A stretch of DNA of 64,000 nucleotides from Prostheceraeus crozeri (lineage: Eukaryota > Platyhelminthes > Polycladida > Euryleptidae). Of this stretch, positions 22,600-32,300 are shown piece after piece. Every line of letters starts with the position of its first letter. Within the stretch, counting starts at the first letter, position 1. Below the pieces are notes generated by a model, which was not told where the DNA came from, ran no database searches, and saw only the letters and a program-made list of their open reading frames with translations. The translations under genes and the position numbers were made by a program. The stretch spans positions 186,001 to 250,000 of the forward strand of contig CAJQUW010015614.1 of NCBI GenBank assembly GCA_907163375.1, read 5' to 3'.

Positions 22600-23707
22600 C
22601 TCTTTCACTGCCAAACACGTATATCTCTGTTTTACCATCCATGCCCGCTGCGGCCAAGCACGTAGATCTACGTTTTTGGTAATTTTCTTTTGCGATGCAA
22701 GAGTGACAAAGGAATTCACTCACCACATGATGTAAGTACAACTCATCTGTGTCATCTGCCATGATATTACGATGCTCGTGCAGGATGACTCATTTGTGGT
22801 GATCATCGTCGTTCTGCAAGGATCGAAATGGCATCGTCAAGTAGAGCACGAAGTCGTGCATATTCTGTGGAGGAAATGGCAGAAATAATTGGAAACTCTG
22901 ACAGTGAAGAGGACATCGTGGAAAGTAGTGATGATGATGAAGACCAATCTGATTATAATACAAGTGCCTCCGAAGACGATATGGATGAAGATGAAAAACC
23001 GGAATATGTTCCACATGCAACAAACTGGAGTCCAGCAGGCCGTAGTTCTAACATACACCACTGTTCGGCGACCAATCCTGGTCCACGCGGAGAAGCGGTT
23101 ATGAATGGGTAACAAAGTCCCATGAGGCATTTTCAGTTATTCTTTTCGGATGAGCTGTTGGAAACTGTTGTTCAGCAAACGAATTTGTACGCTGAGCAAT
23201 ACTTTGAAGGTCTTGAAACAACTCTATCTCCACATTCAAGGATGAAACGCTGGAAGGACGTGACAATACCGGAGATGAAAGTGTTCTTTGGACTGACACT
23301 GCTGACAGGGATAACAATATCTGTAAAGTATAGTAAATACTGCTAACAGTATTTTTAACTAGACACAAAGTTGACTGTGTTTCCTATAAAGTACATGTGC
23401 ATGTCAAATATAAATATGTAACTGATTGCATTTTTTGTTTTTGTTGCACCAATTCAGTGTAATTATATAAAATCAATTAAGATTAATTTTTGATTTAAAT
23501 TAATTCAATTAAAAACAATTAAATTTGATTTAACACCCTTTTATTGCCTTTGACAGCAAATACTTTAAATACAATAACATATGACTAGCATTTGTAATGA
23601 TAGAACATGAAAAAACATCATTGAAAATAGGTTTGCCCAGGTGTAAAGATGTGCAAAAACTTGGGCCACAGCAGGATGTCATTGAAAAATCGTGGGCAGT
23701 GAAAGAG
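22600..23707 (+). mobile_element. piggyBac element, internally deleted (1108 bp)
   Basis: The ends are CTCTTTCACTGCC and the perfect inverse GGCAGTGAAAGAG, with TTAA on both sides (22596-22599 and 23708-23711). It holds the N-terminal part of a piggyBac transposase only; the catalytic part is missing. The second half is AT-rich filler. It is a typical deletion derivative that would need a transposase from elsewhere. Confidence 0.9.
22828..23346 (+). pseudogene. piggyBac transposase N-terminal fragment
   Basis: The frame opens with ATG (22828) into a Ser/Arg head and a long acidic region (SDSEEDIVESSDDDEDQSD), as in the disordered N-terminus of piggyBac transposases. After one in-frame TAA at 23110 the same frame goes on with FQLFFSDELLETVVQQTNLY, then SRMKRWKDVTIPEMKVFFGL and TLLTGI. 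That is the start of the conserved piggyBac domain (pattern: F..ff.deLl..iv.eTN.Ya). The frame stops at 23344, before the catalytic Asp residues. There is one nonsense change plus loss of everything downstream. Confidence 0.85.
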
Positions 23708-23711
23708 TTAA

Positions 23712-24535
23712 TTTTCACCATATATAATTTTTAGTTAGCTTCTCGTCATGTCCATGACGAACTCTCCTTTTAGTTCTTAGATTGTAAAATAAAATTCATT
23801 ACAAGTTTAAATTTATTTCCCTTCCCATCTTAAATTGGTCGGCTAGCCTCTATGTGTATTTTGTTTCCTACTCTATAATGGAGTAGGTTACTCTATGTAG
23901 TTAGCATTAATTTATATTCATTCGCTCTTGACTTTAAGTTACCTATTTATTTATTGGATTCTCCACTGGGGTGGTTGTTTAACTTTGGTATCTTCCGTTT
24001 CCTGGATTCTTTGAACTTTTTGACATGTCTTGTTTTTTAATTTAATCATCGATTTTCAAATTGAGATTGTGAGTCATAATTTTAGTTTTATTGTAATTAA
24101 TGCTAATGCCATGTATGTAAAATATTTGTAAAATCTTTCCGTTTGATTATTCAAGCCATGTTTGCTTTCACTCAATCCAAATTTCCAAATCAAATACTCT
24201 GATGTAATTAATCAAATGATGAAATGTGATTCTCATGATAAAACAATGAAAGAACATTTTCTAATGTAATTTCAATTAGATTCTTCTTTTGATCTTTATT
24301 GACGAAATTTAGAGGGTCCAATCGGTAAAACTGACTTGCCAAGAATTTTCCACTCGATGGATACCGCTCAATGCAGGTAATATGCAGACTGCTTTTATGT
24401 GCCCATAAAATTGGGACAATACGTTAAATGCTGACATTTTTTTCCAGACCGCCGCAAGATGCTGCGTTTCGCAAAAGTGGAATAATATTCTCTATCAAGA
24501 GATCCTATACAACCACTTAAAATCGTTACTATGTA
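23712..24535. other. Unassigned AT-rich stretch
   Basis: Nothing was recognised on either strand. Confidence 0.4.
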
Positions 24536-24787
24536 ATACTCTGTAAACTGTAAATCGCAAATATCCGCTAAAATTAACAGCTAAAATTAGTTTCACGGTT
24601 TCTACAGTCTGAACTGTAAATATCCGTAAAAACAGACGTTTGTTTTATCTGATATGAACAGGTTTTAAGTGTTACGTCATCACTCATCACGTTGTGACGT
24701 CATCATTTCAACAGATATTTACAGATATTTTCTATTAAGTTTAACAGTTATTTTAGCTGTTTTTAACGAAGTATAGTTTACAGTGTA
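24536..24787. mobile_element. Palindromic MITE family E, copy 2
   Basis: CTGTAAACTGTAAAT at left and AGTATAGTTTACAGTGTA at right, with the internal TCCGTAAAAACAGACGTTTG and ACAGATATTTACAGATATTT blocks shared with copy 1 at 7422-7690. Confidence 0.7.
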
Positions 24788-25234
24788 GCTAAACTAAATA
24801 TGAAATGTTGCTACATTTATGCCCCAATGCAGATTATATCTGATTGCCGTGTGTTAAACTTCCGAAATCACATTCAACGTGTTGTGAGGAACACACTTGT
24901 CCAAACCACTTTCGCTTCATTAGAAACATTTCTTATTCTGAGGAAGTTGCTGTTTAGTATCCTGCACCCAGACAAATAAAACATTAAGAGATAAATAGGT
25001 TATATACAGAGCTATGAGAATGAGTCTGTGTATTGTAATGAGCGATCGACATGTTTAGATAAATATATATTGAAATATACAAACTGATTTTGTCAACTCC
25101 TCATGGCTTTAACCCTAGGACTACCAAGGTAATAGCCAACCTAGAATGACCAAGGTGTGATAAATTTATCGCACCTAGATTTTAAGCTCTTATCTTGCAA
25201 ATACCTCTAAAAGTGATGAAAATTTCATCCCAAC
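24788..25234. other. Unassigned stretch
   Basis: A lone TTAACCCTAGGACTACCAAG near 25109 resembles a piggyBac-type end, but no partner end was found. Confidence 0.35.
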
Positions 25235-26141
25235 CATAGAGTAGGGATATATAAGTAGAGTGTCGACTCAAAAAAGTATCTGTATACAGTGAAAATTTTT
25301 ATATCAAAAGATTCAGTTTTTTGCGGAGATTACGTTCCCGTCGTCCAAAAAATTATTTGAGCAGTTTTAAAAAACTCAAAATTTGCCAATTTATATACTA
25401 CCGAGATGACTCTCCTAAATAAGTAGTATGAAACAAGTTGGATATCAAAAGGAATGAATATTTGCTGGTTATCAAGGGAATTTGATGAATTGTATTATGA
25501 TGAAAGTCTTCATGAAAAAGTCGCGATCTTATTCGTGTTTTCTCGGCTGAAATTTTAAGTTTTTAATTCAATTTTCACCGGCATGATTTCATGATTCACT
25601 AAATTTAAGTTTCATTTCTTGAATCTTCATAATGATGTGGACCCATTGACATCTTTCAAAGTTAATTGAAATCATTGTCTTTGATTATGTGATTTTGCTC
25701 TACCAGTGGTAGGTTGCTTATGATCACGCTTAAGAAAATACTCTTGAGGTTGAGCATGAAGGCAATATAGCAGGTCATCGAGTTCCTTATTTTACAAACA
25801 TTACCTCTCCAAGGCTGTTATGACACAGACGATCTGTAAAATAATATCATTTCCTTCTGCTTTATGCTATCATGATCAGTCAATTCCGTTGTAATTTCTT
25901 CAAAACTGCATAAATGTGTATATCTCACATCTGGAAATAATTCCGACTGCAGCTCATTTGAGTTCATTTAATAAATTCGAAGGTGTATACCAGGAATCTG
26001 GAGCGGGCATGGAAGTGAAGCGGAGTGGTCGATAGTTTATTTGATGAAAGATGGAATACGTTGGAAATCATAAAACAAATTACTACTATTTTTTGCATGT
26101 TGACGTGTGTTTGTTTGATGAAATCCCGAATAATAGCTTGA

Positions 26142-26735
26142 ATGCTATCCAACGCTCTTCGTGAAAGTCTCCTAAAGAGAACATCTCATTATTGGGAAGA
26201 CCCAGAGTTAGTCATGGCTTCGTTGTTAGACCCTCGATTCAAGGACGGATTCGTGACAGACGTGGAAATGCGACGAAAACTGAAAGACAAGGTACTTTCG
26301 GAATTAAATGCGAGAAAGTTAAAGACATCTACGAAAGTGAGCTGTCCAACGTTCAGCGACAAGTCATCTACGTCTTCTTCATCCTTGTTGGATGATCTCC
26401 CTTGTGATTTTGTTCCCAATCCAGTAACATCGGCAAAGGAGGAGCTTGAAATTTACCTGGCGGAAAGAACTATTCCACATACTGACTGCCCAATGAAGTA
26501 TTGGAGGGAAATTTCAAATAATCGGTTAACCCTTCGCAAAGCTGCGGAAGAAGTGATAGGCGTTCCAGCGACTTCAGGTAGCTCTGAAAGAATGTTCTCA
26601 ACCGCAGGATATCTAAGCACATCGCTTAGAAATCGAATTTCGCTTCATCTTCTTGATATGAAGGCTTTTATAAAGCGCAATAATGATATCAGAAACCAAA
26701 TACTGATGAACTGTATGTACTGCTGTAGTTTGTAA
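26142..26735 (+). CDS. hAT transposase C-terminal domain (partial)
   Basis: The frame encodes 197 residues. The first part carries LVMASLLDPRFKDGF, the typical end of the hAT RNase-H region. A Ser-rich linker follows. From about residue 98 comes the hATC dimerisation domain: EELEIYLAERTIP, CPMKYWREISNNR, LRKAAEEVIGVPATSGSSER, FSTAGYL and LRNRISLHLLDMKAFIKRN. Intact hAT transposases are about 600-700 residues, so roughly two-thirds are missing, including the BED finger and two catalytic acidic residues. The ATG at 26142 is therefore only the first Met of the remnant. A poly(A)-like AATAAA lies near 26755. Confidence 0.88.
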   Translation: MLSNALRESLLKRTSHYWEDPELVMASLLDPRFKDGFVTDVEMRRKLKDKVLSELNARKLKTSTKVSCPTFSDKSSTSSSSLLDDLPCDFVPNPVTSAKEELEIYLAERTIPHTDCPMKYWREISNNRLTLRKAAEEVIGVPATSGSSERMFSTAGYLSTSLRNRISLHLLDMKAFIKRNNDIRNQILMNCMYCCSL

Positions 26736-27039
26736 TTGGTGGCGCTGTTAGTAAAGAATAAAAGTTTGTTATAAATAATTTGTATCTATGTCTATTTTTA
26801 GTGACATAATAACATAAAAGAACTTTGTTTCCTATTCCTAATACTTTTTACTTCTCTTACATTGTCTAGAAGCTAAGTTAAGTAATTACATCATATTATT
26901 TTTTCAAAATTACAAACTTTGGTAATTGCATGGGTATAGGCCTACCAATATGATACGTAGAACGGCTAGCCTCACATAAAACTCAGACCATCGCAATTCG
27001 TAAGCTCACCCATACAATCAATTTATGTTTTAATTAGGT

Positions 27040-27185
27040 AGTAGGAGAGGGGCCTACAGTATTGAGATGGAGCGGAGCGGAGTGGAGCGGGAAAGGGCCT
27101 TGGAGCGGAGCGAAGTGAGATATGGGGTTTGACGGAGCGGAGAGGAGCGGTTAAAGAGGTGGCATGGAGCGGAGTGGTTAAAAAT
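27040..27185 (+). repeat. Subterminal GGAGCGGAG array of the hAT element
   Basis: About ten copies of GGAGC or GGAG(C/T)GG occur on one strand, giving a purine-rich, GC-rich island in AT-rich surroundings. The same words occur next to the left end (about 26001-26025: GGAGCGGGC, AAGCGGAGTGG). Such subterminal arrays are known transposase binding regions in hAT elements. Confidence 0.7.
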
Positions 27186-27269
27186 CGACCGCTTCAGATC
27201 CCTGGTGTATATACATTGGGGATTTCATAAATGCGGAGTTACCACTGTACCTAGTATACCTACTCTATG

Positions 27270-27700
27270 ATCCCTACTTTGAGAAAATTATGTTGAGACT
27301 TGAATGAAAGCGTAGGGGAGGTGGGGGGCACAACTCGGATGAAAAGTTGAGGGCGTGCAAGGAGGAGTCTCTGAGTTGTTGGACACTTCCGTGACACTCA
27401 ATCTCGTCTCAATTTGAATTTTAAATATTTTGACAAAGTGGTTTAATGTAGGATATCTTATGTGAGGGGCACACTGAGCCACTTTTTCTTATTGCCAAAA
27501 AGTCTAACTTCATTAGACTTTTATGCATCAGATCTACTCTACATGTATAGCTTCAAGTAGTGAATTGTCAAAGTCTTAAACAAAATTCATAGTTTAAGAT
27601 TTCCAATGACAAAAATGATGTCATATGCTTGACATGAAAAGTAGATACTAATTTGAAAGTAAAATGTTCATAGACCATCGGAGTTCTCAGCGCATACGCT
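27270..27700. other. Unassigned stretch
   Basis: Nothing supportable was recognised between the C element and MITE K. Confidence 0.35.
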
Positions 27701-27701
27701 C

Positions 27702-28137
27702 CACTAGGTGACATGCCACGCTCAATTACGCGTAATTCACACGTAATTACACATGACCCTAAACATCCGTGGCTGTGCGTGACATTGCTGCAACATCTGT
27801 CGGCCGTCCTGTTATAAAGACCTTGCGTCTCATGTTTTTGTATGTATCAGAGGCCAAACAATGTGATAGGACCTCAATTTCATGCTGAGGGAAGACAGAA
27901 CATGCTTAGCGGTTCATCTTAGTGGTTCAAGCGGCAACGCAGACAACCGTGGACGACGCGTAAACTATAAACGCTCGCCCGCGCGTGTTCATAGACATTC
28001 CCCATGTTTTAACAGCATCAGATCAAGTGATTTCTGACTCTTAGTGCAGCGCGTATGTACGCGGGTAGAAGAATAGAATGTCTTTAACCACGAATGTTTG
28101 GAGTGCTCCTTTGTTACGCGTGACATGTCACCTAGTG
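27702..28137 (-). mobile_element. MITE family K, copy 1 (436 bp)
   Basis: The ends are CACTAGGTGACATGCCACGC and the inverse GCGTGACATGTCACCTAGTG. The interior matches the 54690-55175 copy in opposite orientation (ACATCCGTGG, TTAGTGGTTCAAGCGGCAAC, TAAACGCTCGCCCGCGCG). It is GC-richer than its surroundings. Just outside, CATACGC on the left is mirrored by GCGTATG on the right. No coding capacity. Confidence 0.85.
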
Positions 28138-28179
28138 TTGCGTATGTTCGTCCTTCCATCACACGCCCTCTCGCATCAC

Positions 28180-28632
28180 CTCTGGTTACTGCTCTGGTGT
28201 TCTCCAAGTTGGACTATAGTAGTTCTGTTTTGTCGGATCACGGGTTCAACGTGTAATTCATGCCAGTGTTTGTCTCGTCTACAATCTCCTTAGAGCAGCT
28301 CGTGTCACACCTGCTCTCAATGAATTGCGATGGCTACCTGCGACTTCACCAGTACATCTTCGGCTTGTGACTCTTCTGTATAAATGCTTTCATGGTTGTG
28401 GTCCGGGTTATCTTTGTGAATTAATCATATCGGTCAATTCCTTGTCCAATCGCTCGCATCTGCGCTCGTCATCAAATCACTAATTGAGATAACAAGATTC
28501 CGCCTAGAAACTGTGGCAAAGAAGCACTTCTCTGCCTCCTCTGCTAAATGTTGGAATAGACTGCCCAGTGAAATTACAGAAGTTAAATCTGTGCGTCTTT
28601 TCAAAAGATCAGCGAGAGACTTTTATGACTGA
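28180..28632 (+). pseudogene. LINE fragment: reverse transcriptase C-terminal region (CR1/L2-like)
   Basis: In shifting frames the plus strand reads ALVFSKLDYSSSVLS, then VTPALNELRWLP and VTLLYKCFHGCGPGYLCELI, then TRFRLETVAKKHFSA, AKCWNRLPSEI and VRLFKRSARDFYD. This order (S.lDY..sll, tPaL.eLhWLP, yK.lhg..P.Yl..l, W..LP..i, FK..L) is the classic C-terminal signature of CR1/L2/jockey-type non-LTR reverse transcriptases. Several frameshifts and stops show it is dead. It starts next to MITE K and is 5'-truncated. Confidence 0.8.
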
Positions 28633-28996
28633 TCATGTATGCACTGAATTTGTGTTTTCATTTTTTGTGTACAGTGGCCTTGAAGCAATATGTCATAATG
28701 CTATTTTCAAATAAAATCGGAAGCAAATTAAATCAACACTGTAAACTGTGCGATACCAAAGCTACTTACGAAACCGAGGTACAAAACGAGAATACCGAAA
28801 TGTACGAAGCCTCTATTGTTCGTGCTCATACACTACGAAAGCGATTTGTAATTTGCGTGATAAAAGTCCAAGACCGCTGTTCTAGTCCGAACAATAAAAG
28901 TACAGCTGTGCAGATACCGACTAACAGATTGGTCAGTAACGGATTCGAACCGAACACTTTAAAACGCAAAGAGCCTAAAAAATTAAAGATAAATAA

Positions 28997-29410
28997 AAAA
29001 AAGTCAATTTAACGCTTGACTTTATCAACGACAGTTTCACTCGCAAAATAAACGATATTCAAACTAGATACGACATCCCCGCTAGAATTACCTGTCGACC
29101 AGGAAAGAAGATAAGTACTACAGCGAAAAATAAAATAGAGCATAAAAATAAATGTTCCTGTGAGATCTGTAAATCTATTGGCCCTAAATATAGTTGCAAT
29201 GACAAATACATACTCTATGAATTTAGTTGCAACTTCTGTAATATGAAATACATCGGAGAAAGTTGTCGCCCTTTCAGGCTTAGATATCGCGAGCACGTTA
29301 ATAGTATGAAGAACAAGAGCAGTACAAGTGCACTTAGTGAGCACCACTTAACACAACAAGCCGATAAAGTGATAAAAATTAACGACTTTAGTTGCAAAAA
29401 TCCTGTCTAA
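28997..29410 (+). pseudogene. Penelope-like element 2: GIY-YIG endonuclease region
   Basis: An open frame without early ATG encodes TLDFINDSFTRKINDIQTRY, ARITCRPGKK, KCSCEICKSIGPKYSC, then YEFSCNFCNMKYIGES, RPFRLRYREHVN and LSEHHL. The Cys pairs, Y-x-G-E-S core, R..YREH and distal His are the GIY-YIG nuclease pattern at the C-terminus of Penelope-like polyproteins. The CCHH-like Cys cluster before the core is also typical of the family. The frame closes with TAA at 29408. Confidence 0.8.
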
Positions 29411-29763
29411 ATATTGTAAATCAGCGATATCTACTAGAATTACATCAATATTTTTGCAAAATTCTTTCTTCATCTCCCTGAATTATATAATAAGTCCAAA
29501 CATTCGTGAATGATAAAATGTAGGTCCGATATCTCCCCGACATTGCATTGAAGTTCTCTGTTGACATAAAAGTTTCAATAGTCGCTACTTGTAAAACTAA
29601 AAGTAGTAGCATAAATAGAAATTACCTGAATTATGAAAAAATATCTTGGAAAGTCGGCAAAATTCATTGATTACATTCATTCGACACAAAAACGACTTAA
29701 TTTTTCCCACAGGGTAGTCTTATTTAAACGTAGTGACTGACCTGTGCCATTCGCTCTTGAAAC

Positions 29764-29795
29764 TGTCCTGAGAGATGAAACGCGTCGGGTAACGC
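29764..29795 (+). ncRNA. Hammerhead-like remnant in the PLE 3' region
   Basis: CTGAGAGAT then GAAA, CGCG, TC, GGG has the order box 1, GAAA box, palindromic tetramer, cleavage triplet. Stem II is almost gone and stem I does not pair, so it cannot be active. Its place downstream of a PLE frame supports the assignment. Confidence 0.35.
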
Positions 29796-30029
29796 TATTT
29801 TACTAAGAATAAAGAATCGTCATAAAAAAGGAAGAGATTGCTTTTTCTGTTTTCCGAGTGGATGATGAAGATAATCCAATAGGAAAACAAATCGTAGTGT
29901 ATGAACACGAAGAATAGTGCTTTCGTACATTTTCTTACTCTCGTTTTGTACTTCGGTTGCACTTTACTGTGAAGATGTAGTATGCATAAATATTAGGTAC
30001 AAACTATCGATTTTTCTCTGTCAAATTTC

Positions 30030-30272
30030 ATGCTGATAAATTTTCCCTTTCAGATTCTCTTTCTTTGCTCTTTAGCAGTGATGCTGATTGGAATTGCTGA
30101 ATCCAGTAATTCTTTCCAAGATGCAATCGACACAATGAAAGCTAACGTTGAAAATTGCGTACAAGAATGTGGAGGTGGCGATTCATACAAAGCTGAATGC
30201 GAATCGAAATTACTGAAGCTATTAATGGCTTATGATGCATTAAGGACAAATGTTGTGATCAAAAAGAAATGA
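30030..30272 (+). CDS. Small secreted protein, 80 codons or last exon of one
   Basis: The predicted protein starts with a strong signal-peptide-like hydrophobic stretch (residues 9-23, LFLCSLAVMLIGIA), with likely cleavage near AES/SNS (residue 25-27). The mature ~55 residues are mostly charged and helical-looking, with three Cys (C43, C47, C57 in NCVQEC and AEC) and a Lys-rich end. An odd Cys number suggests a dimer or a missing exon. A CCCTTTCAG acceptor ends at 30053, in frame with the same reading, so the true N-terminus may come from an upstream exon. AATAAA follows at 30369. No family was recognised, but the signal peptide, stop and poly(A) signal fit a real short gene. Confidence 0.55.
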   Translation: MLINFPFQILFLCSLAVMLIGIAESSNSFQDAIDTMKANVENCVQECGGGDSYKAECESKLLKLLMAYDALRTNVVIKKK

Positions 30273-30368
30273 ACCACTTCTTGTTCATCTAATGGAGAAA
30301 AGCAGTGAAGACGGAACGATTCAGAAGGACAGAAAAGACTATATGATTCAGAGTTGAATCAAAGCAGA

Positions 30369-30374
30369 AATAAA
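30369..30374 (+). terminator. AATAAA poly(A) signal of the small secreted gene
   Basis: A canonical AATAAA lies 97 bases after the stop codon at 30270-30272, a normal distance for a short 3' UTR. Confidence 0.5.
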
Positions 30375-30974
30375 CGCTCTTTAGAAGAACGTCGTTTTTT
30401 AATATTATTTAAAGACTTCATGGTTTTATAGAAATTCATGTGATAGCAAAATGGCTTTTGGGATTGCCATGTTCATACATAGACTCGTTGGTTGGGAGGC
30501 CAACGACACTCACTCTCCATCTTATAGTTCTCCTACCCAAAATGTCAGCATACAGTGAAAATCTTTATATCAAAAGATTCAGTTTTTGCGGAGATTACGC
30601 TCCTGTAGTCTAAGAGACATTTGATCAATTTGTAGCACTAGAAAGACCGTTGGGTCAATTGACCCACCATGTATAACTCCTCTCTTCTTAATTTCTATGT
30701 TTTCTCTCTAACTCCATTACTTTTTCCTGATTTTTTCTATATTTCTAAGATGCATAAGAACTTGAACAAGAAAATAATTTGTATGCTTATCTGTTTTTAT
30801 CAAAAGCTACCCATTGTACACCAAAGACCACTGGGTCAATTGACCCCGCTGATATTTGTCTTCAAATATTATACCGTGATTCTGTTCGATTGATGTGAAA
30901 TAAATGAAATGTGAGTACTATACACATAATTATTTAACAACAAAGTGTTCATATCGTCACTCATATTGTTTGGT

Positions 30975-31515
30975 AGTCATCATCAAAAGTTATCTGTCCT
31001 AAGGCAGGTCTCTCACGACCTTTCGCCACTCTTCTCGATTCTCCGCTCCTCCCTTTAGATGTTCGTAGCTTCTTCCACCCTTGACGTTATCCACCATCTT
31101 GATTCTTTTTCTTCCTCTTCGACGTTTCCCGTCCATTCTTCCTTCCAATGCCAAAAGGAGCAAGCTGTCATGTCGCATGCTGTGACCCAACCATCTCATT
31201 TTTATTCTTTTTATTTCATTCATCAATCTTGGTGTTTCATTTTCTAGCCTTAGGACTTCTTCATTGCTCTTCTTATCAGTCCATTTCACTTTCTCCATTC
31301 TTCTACATACCCACATTTCAAGTGCTTCTAGCCGGGCAACGTCAACTTTTTGCATCGTCCACGTTTCTGATCCATATATCACCACGCTCCACACCAGAGT
31401 CTTGAACAATCTTTTCTTTAGTTCTCACTTCAATCCACCGGTCATTACACTTCTAATCTTTTTAAAGGCAGTTTTGGCCATACCGATCCGTACACGAATA
31501 TCTTTCTCAGAGTAG
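30975..31515 (-). pseudogene. LINE fragment: reverse transcriptase C-terminal region
   Basis: The minus strand reads IRVRIGMAKTAFKKIRSVMT, one stop, then LFKTLVWSVVIYGSETWTM, ARLEALEMWVCRRMEKVKWT, NEEVLRLENE, RIKMRWLGHSMRHDSL, LEGRMDGKRRRGRKRIKMVD and REEWRKVVRDLP. This is the widespread C-terminal block of craTA/CR1-like non-LTR retrotransposons (family pattern SE.W.l...d..RLeafEMw..RRm..i.W). The open frame is 30999-31409. It is a 5'-truncated copy sitting inside piggyBac element 2, so it arrived after it. Confidence 0.82.
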
Positions 31516-31734
31516 ATATTATATTCATCGCTTGCGTATGTTCGGATCTATGTAGGCTGAGAAAGCAACAAATTTCAATTCAGTGAAGATGCCTTCTCGA
31601 TTAAGACGTCACACGGCTGTCGCAGTGGCTCAACAACTGCTAGCAAAATTGAATAGGATGAAGAACGCCATCGATGCCTTTCCGATCCTGAATCTGTCGT
31701 CTTGAAATTGAATGAGCCTTGAACCAAAAGTAGT

Positions 31735-32300
31735 ATCTCAGTCACAGTTGATAACTATTTTACTTCCATCTCTTTAGCTAAAAGTCTTCTTCAAAGGAAG
31801 ATTACTTTGTTGGGAACAATTCGCCTGAATAGACGAGAAATCCCCACAGAAGTTGAGCAATATCTTGTTCAAAGGAAAATTACTCTATTGGGAACTATCC
31901 GCCTGAATAGAAGAGAAAAGAATGCCGTCAATACCTCGGACAAGATACTCATATCATACTCCACCAAGTGCGCGTCAGGGAGATGGCCACTTGCTGTCTT
32001 TCACAATTTCTTGGATATACTCGGATCTATTGTGCCTGAATTCCGGGATCCTTGCATGAACATGCAAAGTGCAAAACACAAAATTTTCTGCTGCACATGG
32101 GAAAATTGTTTTACTTCAAATCATATCGATCCGCACGCGGATACCTCATTTCAATCTTCCCACGTTACGCTGACAAGCCCTGTAAAGCGGATCACATGAT
32201 CAGCGGACACGATTTGAAATGTGTAAGTCTGATGTGACAAAGGTGTGTCAACCACATGGTGTGGGTGTCCGAAGTTTGTCTGTGGCAAAAGAATTCCGAA
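31735..32300 (+). pseudogene. piggyBac transposase C-terminal fragment
   Basis: The plus strand reads DNYFTSISLAKSLLQRKITL then LGTIRLNRREIP, matching the strongly conserved piggyBac segment (DNfFTS..L...L......l.GT.R.NRr.iP). The block around LLGTIRLNRRE is duplicated in tandem (31786-31842 and 31866-31917). Further on come GRWPLAVFHNFLDI, the helical C-terminal part, and in another frame WCGCPKFVCGK (about 32260-32293), like the Cys-rich tail. Frameshifts separate these pieces. Confidence 0.78.

Larger units (their letters stand above)
25991..27204 (+). mobile_element. hAT transposon, 5'-deleted (1214 bp)
   Basis: The ends are CAGGAATCTGGAGCGG and the inverse CCGCTTCAGATCCCTG (two mismatches). 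They are flanked by GTGTATAC (25983-25990) and GTGTATAT (27205-27212), an 8-bp duplication with one change. It sits inside a C element. It keeps the C-terminal third of a hAT transposase and a right-hand subterminal array of GGAGCGGAG-type words. The N-terminal zinc finger and catalytic core are gone. Confidence 0.9.
25235..27269 (+). mobile_element. MITE family C, copy 4, split by a hAT element
   Basis: The left end CATAGAGTAGGGATATATAA at 25235 and right end TATACCTACTCTATG at 27269 are flanked by ATCCCAAC (25227-25234) and ATCCCTAC (27270-27277), an 8-bp duplication with one change. The hAT element at 25991-27204 interrupts it near the 3' end. Together with copy 7 this shows that C itself is a hAT-type MITE. 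Confidence 0.85.
28640..29800 (+). mobile_element. Penelope-like element 2, broken, between inverted repeats
   Basis: A GIY-YIG coding piece (28997-29410) and a 3' region with a decayed hammerhead-like motif are bracketed by inverted repeats of about 75 bp. Left: 28775-28847, with GAGGTACAAAACGAGAATAC and GTGCTCATACACTACG. Right: 29888-29962, the inverse with one internal gap. PLEs are known for tandem or inverted long terminal-repeat-like copies, so this may be the relic of such an arrangement. The reverse transcriptase is absent. Confidence 0.6.

Noticed and set aside
22790-23130. Minus-strand frames of 77 and 97 codons, His/Phe-rich
   Set aside because: Complement of the acidic (GAT/GAA-rich) N-terminus of the piggyBac transposase.
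29009-29347. 112-codon minus-strand frame
   Set aside because: Shadow of the Penelope-like GIY-YIG frame on the plus strand, which has the family motifs.
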